NCBI GenBank assembly: GCA_015657535.1 | Contig: JADHZB010001088.1 | Coordinates: 32,833-96,832 of the forward strand | Direction of reading: 5' to 3' | DNA: 64,000 nt | Source of the DNA: Nephromyces sp. MM_2019 | Lineage: Eukaryota > Apicomplexa > Aconoidasida > Nephromycida | Shown: positions 40,968-52,723 of the stretch, piece after piece | Layout of the letters: each line of letters opens with the position of its first letter | How positions within the stretch are numbered: position 1 is the first letter of the stretch | The notes under the pieces: generated by a model | What the model was told of the DNA's origin: nothing | The model's database searches: none | Seen by the model: only the letters and a program-made list of their open reading frames with translations | Program-made: the position numbers and the translations under genes

Positions 40968-42779
40968 TTATTCTTCAGGGTAATATTCGAATTTAATATT
41001 GGTACCAACTCTTGGAGATGGGGCAAAATTATTTCTGATTGATTCAGTGTTGTCATTGTTTCTTAACTTTGAATGTGGTTTTATTCCGGCAAAAGTTATA
41101 TATATAGAGCGAAGGTTTTTGTACCATTGGTCCTTAATAATGAAATGATTTGACTCAAGGAGCCCTCTGTGAATAAAATAATTGATTTAATGATTAACAA
41201 ATAGTATAAAGTCATGAAACATTTGAGAAAAAAACTCTAAAATCTCATAAAGATAATATAGAGCTTTTTGAGAATAGGTTTTTCAATGTAAATCACACGC
41301 AATTAACAAATTAAGAATTAAGCAGCGATATTAAAAAATAGGTACATGATATCTAAGTCTTCAAAGTAGCCATATTCCCATGGTATTCGTGGATTTGGGT
41401 ATATTTTGAATAATTGCCTTAAGAGATCATATTTTGCACACATGTATGAGATTTTGAAAAGCTTTAACATTTTGTTTATAATAGACTTATGCATCAACAT
41501 AAATTATGGCATAAAAGGCTTAGTGATTATAGTTCCAAGACTTACATAATTTGTCTTAAAATTGACCAATTTATGGAGCCAGGCTCTAATAACAAGCATC
41601 TACCATGTGTATCTAGGACTCGATGAATTTCCTTTAAACCAACATTTGCCTAAAAATATTTACAAGATTTTTAATTTAAAAAATTAAGTATTTCACATTA
41701 ATATTTGACAGACGCTAACATGTTCTAATGAGCAAAGTGCGTAAGTTGAAAGGACTGTGTCAAAACTGTTCTCAACAAATGGTATATCTTCCGCATCACA
41801 CTCAAGTATTTGAATTGGGAAGGGTGGTGACTTCAGTTCTAACAAGATTTAGTAAAACATATTTCAAATAACGAGACTCAGTTTCCAATATAGGATCTTA
41901 GTTTTGAAGGATCTACTATGTTCATATATACCTATCTTATTCTTCAACAAGTTACACATTTCAGGGCTTTTTTCAATAAATGTCAAACTCTTTATCTTTT
42001 TATTTGAAATCATATAATCAAGGTTACGACCCGTTGCTGTTTGAATAAAATGTCATATGATTTGTTTAGAATTCTTCAAAATTAACCACAATAGAGAGTT
42101 TTAGCTTATGAAATAAATTTTCTAATAAATTCACAACCCACCTGAGCCTATTTCCAAGACATGTCCTTTACAGTAATTGGCTAATTTCTTTCTGCTGGGT
42201 AAAATCCCATTTGACTAAAATGATATTTATTAATAGCCGAATTATTAAAAAACTAAAAAGTAATACAAAGTTAATCCATAATTTTACTTTTTCAATTTCA
42301 TCTTGGTACTTGTCGTAATTTGGAGCCATCATATTATAGAGCTCAGTTCTATGTTGTTCTGAAAATAAGAAACTCCATTTGAAGATGCTTTTGGCTATTT
42401 AATGAATTTTGCATAAGAATCTTATCACTACCATTTGGTCGTCTCAGCTCTTGATATCGAGGTTTACCTTCCACAAATGATCGATTTATATAGGTATATG
42501 CCCCGAAAGATACCGCACCAATTGTACCTATTGCTACCTGTAACATGACAAAGAAGATTGAAACAATCGTATTTAAAGTTGGTCTTAGCAAATTAAGTTA
42601 TCAGTTATTTAGTTCGAATTTTAAGATTTTTCAGGTGAACTGGTATTCAAATCATCGAACGAGCAACATAACACCCTAATCATATGATTTTACTCAACAA
42701 CCACATTCAATTATATCATACTTCTACATAGATAGAAAATGTACCAAATATTTCTTACCGATATATATCGCCTATTCAT
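40968..42779 (-). CDS. Membrane-anchored SAM-dependent methyltransferase, 9 exons, 289 aa
   Basis: Exons: 42779-42759, 42537-42432, 42358-42288, 42214-42142, 42036-41932, 41838-41720, 41649-41546, 41417-41346, 41166-40968; 870 nt including TAA. A single hydrophobic segment near the N-terminus (VAIGTIGAVSFGAYTYI, residues 8-24) is followed by a class I methyltransferase fold. LYNMMAPNYDKYQDE stands before motif I, which is VLEIGSATGRN (about 85-95); ILECDAEDIPF and FDTVLSTYALC follow as motifs II and III, and HRVLDTHGRCLLLEPG as the post-III strand. The layout recalls yeast Oms1 and human METTL7 proteins (mitochondrial or lipid-droplet/ER membranes). Motif I has Ala where Gly is usual. The substrate cannot be read from sequence. 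Confidence 0.82.
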
Positions 42780-43367
42780 AATTGTTATTTTTTCATTCAC
42801 ATTGGAAAGGATTATATAATGTGCTAGTTTGTAATTAACACATTTTAAAAATAATTCATTGAGTTAATAACATTATAATTAACTTGTTAGAGTCTTGTCA
42901 CATATGCTCAAGTGCAACGAAAAGTTCAAAGATTCTAACAAATTTTGTGGTTATTATTTCCGCATTAATTGAAGTTGGGTGTAGTTATATTACTATATGA
43001 TGATTTATAAATAATTTTATTTAGCTAATAATAATATAAATCTTCAATAACCCCTGTTGACGGTGTGAAAGTATTACTATGTAAAGGTGTCGAATATTTT
43101 AAAGGGCTTTTTATTATATTAAGATAATGAAAAATAATATAAAATGCTGTTTGTTATTAGATAATTGTTTGTTGGTGAAAACTGTCGAAGAAAGTATATT
43201 TCCTTTAATAAATTTCTAGGTTGATATTCATTATAAAAAAGATTTTATTATATTCCTTTTTGGTTATTATCTTTAGACTAAAAAAAAGAATACATTGTTT
43301 CAAATTAAAAGTTTTCTGAGGATTTGATTCTTTGTATCTTATACATCAATTGGGAAATAGAGGGAGC
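42780..43367. other. Intergenic spacer
   Basis: AT-rich spacer between the methyltransferase and the ABM-like gene, both minus strand. Nothing recognisable in it. Confidence 0.5.
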
Positions 43368-44207
43368 TTATGGTGGTATCATCCTCACAATTGAATCATC
43401 GAATAATGTTGTGTATTCGAGCGTGTTTGTTTCGAGGCAGTTGTCTCTTAGGATTTTCATAATTGGTTTATTATCTTGGTCATCTAGCCAATAAGAGTAG
43501 GTTTTAGGGTTTCTCCATAGGACAAGCTGTTATGTTTGAATAAAAAAAATTAAAATTATAAATGAAAAATTAGCTGGTTTGGATTGAAGTTTATTAATAA
43601 AGTGGGATATAAATTTGTGAAATAAAGATTTGAAGAATTAATAAAGCTGAAAAGGTACTCTTCAAATAGTTTATGTTTTATAAAGCGGATCTAACAGATA
43701 TGTTAGAGGAAGTATTGTATAATTCTGAGTTTTCAATATCAGTAGAAATTTGGTCTAAAGTTTCTATCTAATGATATTTTAGATTGAAATAAATTTATCT
43801 ATGAACAAAATCACAAAATAAGTCGAAATTCTTACTTGAAGATAATTCGAGGGTTGTTTCCCTGGTGTTGAATGCTTGTAAAGTTGAGTATAAAAGTAGC
43901 CATCAGACTTTTGAGTACGTCTTGCTAAACGATTCCATTCCTTCTCAAAAAGATCAACCTTGAGTGGGTCAACCTTATAATGTGAAACTAAATAGACCTT
44001 TTCATCTTTCATAGATTCTGGTATAGGCTCTGAAAACGGTATCTTTAATTGATTAGAGTTGTACAATGCATAACAGTACCCTGACAAGGCGCCCAAACCA
44101 ATCCAAATAACATTCTTGATAGCTGAAGGTACATCATGATAGATTTCACCTGCAATTCTCACCTTTTGTCGACTCCTATTCCATATTTCCCCAAAAATGT
44201 GAGCCAT
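43368..44207 (-). CDS. Small membrane protein with ABM-like domain, 2 exons, 176 aa
   Basis: Exons 44207-43836 and 43526-43368 join in phase 0. Residues about 31-51 (AIKNVIWIGLGALSGYCYALY) form one probable membrane segment. The part after it, VYLVSHYKVDPLKVDLFEKE then GYFYTQLYKHS and LVLWRNPKTYSYWLDD, fits the ferredoxin-like ABM (antibiotic biosynthesis monooxygenase/heme-degrading-like) dimer fold, where a His-Tyr beta strand is followed by a Phe-Glu helix. The name says nothing about real function in protists. A cytosol- or organelle-facing soluble domain held by an N-terminal anchor is the simplest reading. Confidence 0.65.
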
Positions 44208-45309
44208 ATTGTACTATAGGTAGGTAGATGTTGTGTAATATTATGAAATCAAGAAGGTGATTAATAGAGTGACTTGGTTTTAATATACGACAAAGGAGGT
44301 AGAAATCTATTTAAAGTATTAATATTGAGGAATTAAATAAAAAATATTAGTGAGAAGCACACAAGATTCCCCTTTATTGTACTTAATTGCTTTGGCAATT
44401 GAGGCGAGGGTACAAAAAACTAGTCATAAATATAAAGCTTTTGAAGTATCTTACCCATGTTGACTGCTTTTGTCTACTTAATAACTTTATAGGCTATGTA
44501 AGTTCAATTTTCTTGTTTCAGCTCCTAAAACATGGAGTACCATATCAATTCAAATCGATTGAAGCTTTTATAAAGAATTTTCTAAATTGATTTTAGTATT
44601 CAAAGTTGTTAAATTAAAACAATTAATCACTCTAATTCGAGCATTATAAAATTGGTATAATTAAGTTTCAAAAATTGGTTTACTTGGAAAATTATTTATT
44701 TAATAAATCTAATTAGGTCTATTTATTACAATATGATTGTTTACAAACTTCCTATATAAAGAATGTCATTATGTAAGTATTAGACAAAGGTTTAAAGTAA
44801 TAAATTATTCATATGAATTAAGAACAATTAATTTAATATATAATTAATATTGTAATATAATTATAATATAATGATTGAGACCAAGTTTATTAAAGGCTTG
44901 AATAGTATATATCAATTCAAAGCCTAATTGGAAAGTTTTTGGGTGTCATATTGTTTTCCTTTTTGTGTTATATGAGGAAATAAGTAATGTAAAACAACGT
45001 AAATGCATAAAATCCAATTTATGATTTAGATGGATATATTTTAAGCCAATTCAGTAAATAGTTTTGAATAAATACTCTTAAATTTTGAGTGGGTATTTAC
45101 AAATTTGAGAATGTGAGTAACAAGTTCACGTGTCTTGAGGAAGGTACTAAAACATTGAAATTTATAATTTTGAAAAAAGGGATTTATCTTTAATTCGTAT
45201 AAAAAAACTATGGCCTGGTCTTTTTCTTGCCAAGTTCTCCTTACTTATTTATAGAATAAATTTACAGTGATTTTATTTACTATTATATAAAGTTCAGATT
45301 TGTCAGGTG
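44208..45309. other. Intergenic spacer
   Basis: AT-rich spacer between the ABM-like gene and AP-1 sigma. I saw no exon with fitting splice sites and no RNA gene. Confidence 0.5.
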
Positions 45310-46359
45310 CTATAACTCTTTAGAATCTTCCATCATCATGTCCTGAGCGTCCAAGCTCCTCAAAACTGATTTTTTACTGCTTTCTTGCAATTCACCAGCT
45401 AGGAAGATCTCATCCAGTATATAATGTGCCTATGAGTTATAAAGATGAGATAACATTTTGAGTTAAGAAATTCAGAATCAAATTATTACTCTTAAATGTA
45501 AGTTGATTTATTATTATGAATCGTATAGGATAATTTGTTGAGTTGTGGTATCTTAAATAAGTATGAATTATGATGCTTTTCAAAGGTAGAGAATTGTGAA
45601 ATTGATCTTAATAGGTTTCTTAGAATAATCAATAATTGGACTCCTAGAAATTAACTTTTAAAACGAATTAGAGGATTTGAAAAAGACATGGAATTGATTA
45701 TAATTTTTAATTCATATATATTTATCCTTGATTATCAAGTTAGTGATATGTAATCAATTGTTTCTTATTCTCACTTTGTGGAATTTGAATATCAAATCAA
45801 GTTCGCATACATTTCCAAAGTAGCGGTCAAGAATTTCCACAAAATTTTGGACTAGTTCAAGTCCTATAAGTTCATTGTCGTTTTGGTCGATGCAGAAGAT
45901 GAAGAAAAGAGTCGCATACCTAAATCGGAAATAAACAAGCATACTAAATTTGTGGAAATGTTACTGGTGATTCCGGATTCTATCCAGACTTATGTGTTGA
46001 TTCTGTAGGGTTATTAAAAATGAGTAATTTCAGGTGATGAAGCCTCAACCAATAAATTAAGCTGTTCTAGCTTGTTTTAAAAGAGTTACAAAGATATAAA
46101 ATTGAGAAGGTGTAGTATTGGGTTAAATAAATTAATGTAATGTTGGAGGTTAGTGAATTTAGTATAAAGTAAAGCACCTTCTGTAGACGAGCTTATAGTC
46201 CCTCCATTCGACAAAATTGCAAAGTTTAGGGGATCGATTAAGTACAATTAGTGAAACTTCTTTGATAATTTTCTGCCGTTCCTTTTGAGCTACTGGTGAG
46301 AAAAACTTCATTAAACGGGTTTTCCCTTGACGGCTAATGAGAAGGATGAATTGTATCAT
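45310..46359 (-). CDS. AP-1 complex sigma subunit, 3 exons, 148 aa
   Basis: Exons 46359-46178, 45919-45775 and 45429-45310; 447 nt including TAG. It is the small chain of the clathrin adaptor that sorts cargo between the trans-Golgi network and endosomes. The protein starts [16 protein letters not shown] and shows the longin-fold landmarks [40 protein letters not shown] and NVCELDLIF, then [20 protein letters not shown]. The EWRD and SSKKSVL stretches are those of AP-1 sigma; AP-2 sigma has EFRN and TSQTKVL instead. Length is a little below the human 158 aa. Confidence 0.93.
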
Positions 46360-47526
46360 TTCTATTCTTTAATTTATATTGAAGGAATGCTGGGCCAAAG
46401 TGAATCAAGCTATCAAATGGCTAAAACGCTTTAACCAGGCAGAAATGGGATTTTCAAGATAACAATAAACCTCACAGGCCAAATTGAAGGGTCAAAACTT
46501 AATACAAATATTGATTGTTTTGCAAATTAGGTTAAATCAATAGCTTTAATTTTTAATTTAGGTAATTAATGATTTTTTTATTCAAATTGATTAACACACA
46601 TGTGGATGCAAAGCTATGAAGGTTGTTAAAAAGGTAATGGTGCGTTGCTGCTTTTAGCTCACTTAACTTTTAAGTCTATCTGTAGCTCATAAAAATTCAA
46701 AATCTTATAAGTAAAAGTGGATAGTTGTTTTTCGAATCTTTTGCCAAAAATTATTGAGTTATTTTAATTTTAAATTCAGAGACAGTTTGAAGTAGACAGA
46801 TGGCACTAAAAGTAAGAATTTGGGTAATCAAAACTTATAATAATGAGCGTCGAGCTGAAGATGCCAACGATTCAAAACGTCAAATTTCATAAAAAAGTTA
46901 AGGCAGTTAGCTCTATGTTTCAAAAGGTATAGTAAGATGTAAAGTATGAGTGTAAATCTAGGAATAGAAATAAATCATGCAATTAGTATGTAAAGCTTTT
47001 AATTTTGCATGCATTCAAGTTGCTGATGTTTCAAATCAAAGTGAAATATGATGAAGCAAGATGGTAATTAAATCCCTTATTTTACTGAGTTTAAATGAGT
47101 TAATTTTTCAAATCTCAATTCTTAACCTTATAAATAAGATTATAAAAGTTTGATATTAAATAATTTAAGCTTGTATTAATTTATAAAAGTCAGGCAAAGC
47201 TTAGTTATAAGTCAAATAATTGAGTTTTACTTGAGGTAGAATGTTTTTAATTTTCACTAATAAAATAAAAAAATTATTGGAAACTTTATATTTAAAATCT
47301 GTTTGAACTCATTTTTGGTTCACTCTAATACGAAAATTGCTTAACAATTCAACGTTTGATAATCACTTAGTTTTTTTTTACTGTTTACTATGTAAATACA
47401 GCGCAAGGTTGAAAGCTTGACATAAGACATCTAATGCACAGTTATATAACATAAGTATTGATATCATTTCCTCCGGAAGTATAGGTCTAATTTTTCAAAT
47501 GATATTTATTCCTTGAATTTATTATA
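46360..47526. other. Divergent intergenic region
   Basis: Lies between AP-1 sigma (minus) and the PH-like protein gene (plus). AT-rich, no exon or RNA gene seen; presumably holds both promoters. Confidence 0.5.
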
Positions 47527-49698
47527 ATGTCGTCTAACTTAGACTTTGATTCCAAACTTTATATACGAGACAATCAAGAATTTACATTGCAGAAGTTGAC
47601 TGGACGTTACATAAGAAAGTGGCTAAATGTTGTATTATATCTGCAACCCAACATAATTGTCATAATAGATGAAAAATACCCACGCAAAGTATTAGCGTGC
47701 CTATTAAATTATCAATTACAATTGGTGACAAGAATATCCAACAAAGACTGTAAATATGGTATTGAGCTTTGCTACAATTCTCCAAAGGCTACTAGCAACA
47801 AAAAATTGATGCAGACCATCTTTAGATGTAAAGATGTAACAACCCAACTCACAATTATAAAAACATTTGAGGCACTGATATCGGATAAAAAGAAATGGGA
47901 ACATCACATGTCACCCTGCATCTTGGTTGAGAAAGCTAATTATTCAATCGATATTATCAAATCAAACCATCGAAAAGTCTTGTTAACACAATTTCTGACT
48001 AGGATATCAAATTGGTATAATCAATTCATCTTTAAGCTTAAGCTTGGAGTTTTACAAGAGTTGTGTAAAGTTGCATTTAAGAATGACAGAAATCAGAGGA
48101 AATACATATATAGTAACTATGAGATGGAAAAAAATCAGGTGTCTGGCTCACTTAGGTTACTAAATTGTCTCAATTTAGTGTTCAAAAATCATTGGTATAC
48201 ATTTAGACACAATATATTCAAAATTCATTTAAATAAATCATTGTTGGTTTGTCAAGATGTTGTAACTTCGATTATTGTCCAAAGTGAAATGGACAAGGCT
48301 CAAAATATAATTTATCATAGAAGGAATTCATTATCGAAAGTCTTGCAAAAAATTGTAAATAAATCACTTTTATTTGGATGGAATCAAATAAGGTATACGT
48401 TTGGTTACGTCCTAAAGCAGCAAAAAATGAAGAAACAAGCTGCAACTGTGCTTTTAAAAATAATAATGACTTTGGAGTACTTATTAAAATCAAGGGGATT
48501 TTATACATTATATCGCAACAGCTTAGATGCTGCAGCAAAAAAGTCAAAGTTATACAGAGTCATATCAAGATTAGAAAGAAATAAGTTATCTAATGCATTC
48601 ATGGCTATCCAAAGGAATTGTATCGTAAAGAATAAATGCATTAGCATGTCTGTTTCTAACCTTTCTCGAGTTATTGAAAAACTTTTAATAAAGAGCAAAG
48701 GTACGTCATTTCGTCTATGGTCTACTTACACAAAAAGTAAGTTAGTACAGGAATATAGCATAATTTGCAATAATTGGTGCGAAGTACAAGAGCATTCTAT
48801 GACGTTAATAAGGAAAGTTCCTTATTGCTATGTGTCTAATTCACTAAAATTTATTGAAAAGAAGATATTGAATAGGTTCAAGTGCATGGCATGGTTAGTA
48901 CTCAAAGGTAGGAATTGTCCTTTTAATACAAAAGCAGGCCAATATATATCAAAGGAGCAATATTACAATAATGATTTATTTTTATCACTATCGGATCAAG
49001 ATCACGGTGCGAAAGAGATAAGCGATAGAAATGGATCTCTGAATAGCTATAGTAAAACTTTATCAGATAATGGAGCTCTAGATTTCGGTAACATTCGTGA
49101 GAGAAAGCTTTCCCATACAGGCTCTTATTCGCCTAAAAATATTGCACACCTAGTATCTACAGTACAAAAGTTTTATCTCAGATACAACTTTCGATTTTAT
49201 AGAGAGAATTGTTTAGTTACTGAAGCTCTGAAAGCTTCCAGTAATGATAATACTCACCCATTTATTCGAAACCCCTATACTGGTCAGATCTTAACTGTAA
49301 ACCAAGAACCTATAATTTTAAATAATATTCCCAATAAAGAAAGCAATATTGCAACTAAAATGAATGAAGCACATGCTTATAGTTCAAACTACAAATACGC
49401 ATATAAAATAGTCAACCCATCAGATACTAATAGTAATAATTCGCAACTACGACACACTAACAAATTTGAAACTAACCTTGAGGCAACCCCATCATTAACA
49501 TCTCATTCTGAGTACTCCATAGGGCTAAATATAAGCACAGATAGCAATACATCTAAACTTAATACTGGTAATCAATTAGATACTAATACTTCTGATTTAA
49601 ATTCTATTAGTGAGGATATCATAAAAAAGAAATCGAAAAAGCCTGTGAAGAGCAAAAAATCAATTAAATCTCCAAAAGCTAAGCTTCATCAAAAATAA
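47527..49698 (+). CDS. Uncharacterised 723-aa protein, PH-like N-terminus plus Trp-centred helical repeats
   Basis: A single-exon gene from ATG to TAA in a region where all neighbours have introns. Residues about 15-125 (YIRKWLNVVLYLQPNIIVII, then FRCKDVTTQLTIIKTFEALI, ending KKKWEHH) could be a pleckstrin-homology-like domain with its C-terminal Trp helix. From about 150 to 460 there are roughly seven helical units with a bulky core and a central Trp/Phe: for example VLLTQFLTRISNWYNQF (151-167), LRLLNCLNLVFKNHWYTF (209-226), LSKVLQKIVNKSLLFGWNQI (269-288) and LSRVIEKLLIKSKGTSFRLW (379-398). This spacing recalls Sfi1-type centrin-binding repeats, but the match is loose. The C-terminus is Asn/Ser-rich and ends in a very basic tail (KKKSKKPVKSKK). 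I do not recognise the gene. Confidence 0.7.
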   Translation: MSSNLDFDSKLYIRDNQEFTLQKLTGRYIRKWLNVVLYLQPNIIVIIDEKYPRKVLACLLNYQLQLVTRISNKDCKYGIELCYNSPKATSNKKLMQTIFRCKDVTTQLTIIKTFEALISDKKKWEHHMSPCILVEKANYSIDIIKSNHRKVLLTQFLTRISNWYNQFIFKLKLGVLQELCKVAFKNDRNQRKYIYSNYEMEKNQVSGSLRLLNCLNLVFKNHWYTFRHNIFKIHLNKSLLVCQDVVTSIIVQSEMDKAQNIIYHRRNSLSKVLQKIVNKSLLFGWNQIRYTFGYVLKQQKMKKQAATVLLKIIMTLEYLLKSRGFYTLYRNSLDAAAKKSKLYRVISRLERNKLSNAFMAIQRNCIVKNKCISMSVSNLSRVIEKLLIKSKGTSFRLWSTYTKSKLVQEYSIICNNWCEVQEHSMTLIRKVPYCYVSNSLKFIEKKILNRFKCMAWLVLKGRNCPFNTKAGQYISKEQYYNNDLFLSLSDQDHGAKEISDRNGSLNSYSKTLSDNGALDFGNIRERKLSHTGSYSPKNIAHLVSTVQKFYLRYNFRFYRENCLVTEALKASSNDNTHPFIRNPYTGQILTVNQEPIILNNIPNKESNIATKMNEAHAYSSNYKYAYKIVNPSDTNSNNSQLRHTNKFETNLEATPSLTSHSEYSIGLNISTDSNTSKLNTGNQLDTNTSDLNSISEDIIKKKSKKPVKSKKSIKSPKAKLHQK

Positions 49699-50087
49699 AG
49701 ACAACAATACTCGTAATTTCGAATCCAGTCTCTTGAATATTTTTCATAGTTTAATACGCTCTTATTCAACACCACTATTTATCAGCAACTTATCTTTAAA
49801 ACGTGGGTTTAGTGAAAATGATTTTCCTATTTATATATTCAAAACTTATTTTAATTAATGATTATTTGATTTATAATGCAAAGAACTAAATTTAACATGT
49901 AACGGTAATATTCAAGTTAAACATATTTTTAAGGGTAATTTTTATTGAATCTTTTTATGATAAAACACTTAATGTTCAGAGTAGAAAGATGTTTATACGA
50001 TAAAATAATTATTGACGTTTATGGGTAGAGTTTGTAATTTATTATTCTTCATTTGTAACCTTAGAATTTGGTTGTTTTATTTTTGGC
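49699..50087. other. Convergent intergenic spacer
   Basis: Separates the convergent ends of the PH-like protein gene and BCD1. AT-rich; holds only 3' ends. The stretch 50042-50087 looks open on the minus strand but lies beyond the BCD1 stop. Confidence 0.5.
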
Positions 50088-51517
50088 TCACACGTAGTAT
50101 TTTCTATAGATTCATCACTGACTTGTGGTACCAAGCTGGAAAAAAATAATATACTTCTTCAGATTCAACTTAAAAATAATTTAAAGAATTAAATTACCAT
50201 TTATACTGATGAATGGAATCCTTTGGAATTACGATAATTTCAGGATACTAAAGAATATGTATATTTAGTTTCATTATCAATATTAATTAAATATTGGTAT
50301 TTACAAGTCATGGATTAAGTGGAAAATACATTCATAGTTCTAAATCTAGATTAGTTTTATATATCATTTTAAAAATATAAATAACCTCAATTACAGTTTT
50401 CCCATTCAGAGCTAAGCGAAGCTTTTGTTTAAGATCTAATAAGAAGTACTGGTTGATTTGATGATTTTCATGGTCGATGATAAGCAAGTTAATATTCTTG
50501 ATACCTTTTTTGAATAGCAATAAGGATTTAAATGTAATTAAGGTTTGTAAAAAGTGGGCATTCAATGAGTGCTTACCAAGCTCAAGTAATGGTTTAAGGT
50601 GCTTTTTTAATGATGCACTGATCCAATTGTTTCTGTAGAATCTTTGCATTAGAAATTCCAGAGTATTTTCTTCACTGATCCTTCAAAAGTGTACAAATCA
50701 TAAAATTTGGAGTCTTTAATAGAGTTTTATGTATTTTAGTGTATCTGATATAAAGAGAAAAGAGTTTGAGTTAATTCTTTTTTACCTTTGGTCTGTGTGT
50801 GAAACTTCACACGAGGGAAACATCCATTTCAGCCTCCATAAAATCTTGTTTTTCTTGATCGAGGTTGTATTTTCTTTACGTCTTGTCATTTCTCCTGGTG
50901 CAATCTTTAACTTTGTATTACGCTGTTCACACAATTTCCTTAGTCCAGCTGAACTACACCTTTTGAATACAGAATCGTAAAAATTTTTTAAAAAGATGAT
51001 CTAAGATTAGAAAGTATCAGCAAAAAGATGAAATAGCAGTGTTAAGTAGTTTCCTACTGAATAATAATTAGAAAAAGTTCTCCTAAGAAAAAATAAAAGG
51101 ATGAATTAAGTAGCAAGTTAAAGGATAGATTTACCAGGAAATAATATGGAATGAAATTCATAACTGAGTTGAGTACCTGTGCTGATTAGCAAATGTTTTA
51201 TCGATAGCATGTTGGCACAGTAATCTTCCCGTACCCTCAAGAAATCGATTAGTTTGCTCGAGGTATCTGTAATCTTTAATCAATTCTTTCTCATTGTAAC
51301 TTTTTACTGAATTGACTGTAGAGTAGGCTGTAGCAACACCACTACAGCTCTGTTCAATTTTATGTTTTTTAACACAATCTAAGCTACATGTACGTATAGA
51401 GCAAGCTGGACATCGATATTTAGGGAGTCGAGAATTGCAGATTTGACAAGTTGCTTCTAAAACGGATGACTCCCCGATAAGGGATTGATTAGAATCTAAT
51501 GAAATATTGGCATCCAT
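50088..51517 (-). CDS. Box C/D snoRNA protein BCD1 (ZNHIT6), 5 exons, 302 aa
   Basis: Exons: 51517-51177, 50959-50786, 50680-50386, 50247-50198, 50136-50088; 909 nt including TGA. BCD1 is an assembly factor for box C/D snoRNPs in the nucleus. The HIT zinc finger is complete: Cys24, Cys27, Cys36, Cys39, Cys44, Cys48, His52 and Cys58. It is followed by the family's DYRYLEQTNRF segment, and exon 2 carries APGEMTRRKENTTSIKKNK and ILWRLKWMF, the conserved block after the finger. The acceptor of exon 2 (AAAAG before GTGTAG) is unusual in lacking a long pyrimidine run, but it is the only one that keeps the conserved frame. Confidence 0.88.
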
Positions 51518-52723
51518 GAGGGTGTCTAAATGAGTAACTCGTAGCTATGCATACATAACTGAATCTTAGGTACTGTAGCAGCTAATTCTATATATACTAG
51601 GGAAGTTAATGTTTTTATTATTGTTATGATAAATAATTCATCCTATATAATCGAAAAAGTCTAAGTCAATCCTAATGGAATCAATGCTAGAGGTTGATCG
51701 TGGGCTCGAATCTCGGAGGATAAAAAGACTATATTCGAAAATGTTATGTATTGAATATGGCCTTGAATAATATATATATATATATGTACATGTATATATA
51801 TAAAGCTGTTCTCATTACACCGCTAATGATATTAGGCATTATGCAATTTTAATTTAACTATTGCTTCTTTATCGTATAAATACTATTCAGCATTGGTAAC
51901 ATATATTTAATTTACTAGATAAAATTTACAAGTTTTATAAATTATATAATGAAAGCTGGGTTTTAATATATTCTATAGATACATTATAATTGATGTAATC
52001 AATTATAATGTATAAATATGTTTTCTTTTATATAATTTTATGATTTGGTTCATATTTAATATATTATATAGTATTAAATTATTGTTTATAGGATCAAATT
52101 CTTGCTAATTTTTATTTAAAAAATTTATAATATAGTATGATGGATAAATTCTCTGAATAGGAAACATTGAACCGAATTACTGATTAAAAAGTCATAAATG
52201 TTGAATATATATATAAATATATATATATTCAGGCGTAAACATTTCTTGAAAATATTTATTTTTCATGGCATATGCATTAATTAAATCTGTACCTACGCTT
52301 GTGTTTATAATTAATTTAATGTTGGTTTTTAAAAAGAGTACATATTGTGCGATGTGTGTATTGGTGCTAAAGTTGCTGATGTATATGTTAAAACATTTCT
52401 GAATCAAAATGTTTATAAATGTTGTATTGAAATAAGACAGACGTGTAAAAAAAAAGAAAAAACGGAGTTGTGCATCAAAACATAAAAACATTTATTACAC
52501 CTAAAACATTAAAAAAAGAAAAGAAAAACCAATTAACCAACCAACCAACCATAAGTATATATGTGTGTAAAACACATATTCCACCAAGCGAATTCTTAAT
52601 TATTGTAAATGTGGGATGTAAATGTGATAATTTGTGTGTTGAAATTATCTATATATGTAAATATATATAATTAGATACCACAGATGTGTGAGTGTGTTGT
52701 TCTAGTAAATTTTGGAAGGATTT
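51518..52723. other. Intergenic spacer, return of TA/TG repeats
   Basis: AT-rich region between BCD1 and the phosphorylase gene. TATATA and TG runs reappear here (from about 51770) after being absent since about 20.6 kb. No exon found; a weak tRNA-like stretch near 51640-51721 was rejected. Confidence 0.5.

Noticed and set aside
50042..50087. Extension of the BCD1 C-terminus to a TAA at 50042
   Set aside because: A run of five T at 50100-50104 sets the frame so that TGA at 50088 ends the protein first.
51640..51721. tRNA-like stretch with a B-box-like GGCTCGAATCTC and partly pairing ends
   Set aside because: No convincing A box, D arm or anticodon arm, mismatches in T stem and acceptor stem, and no T-run terminator nearby.
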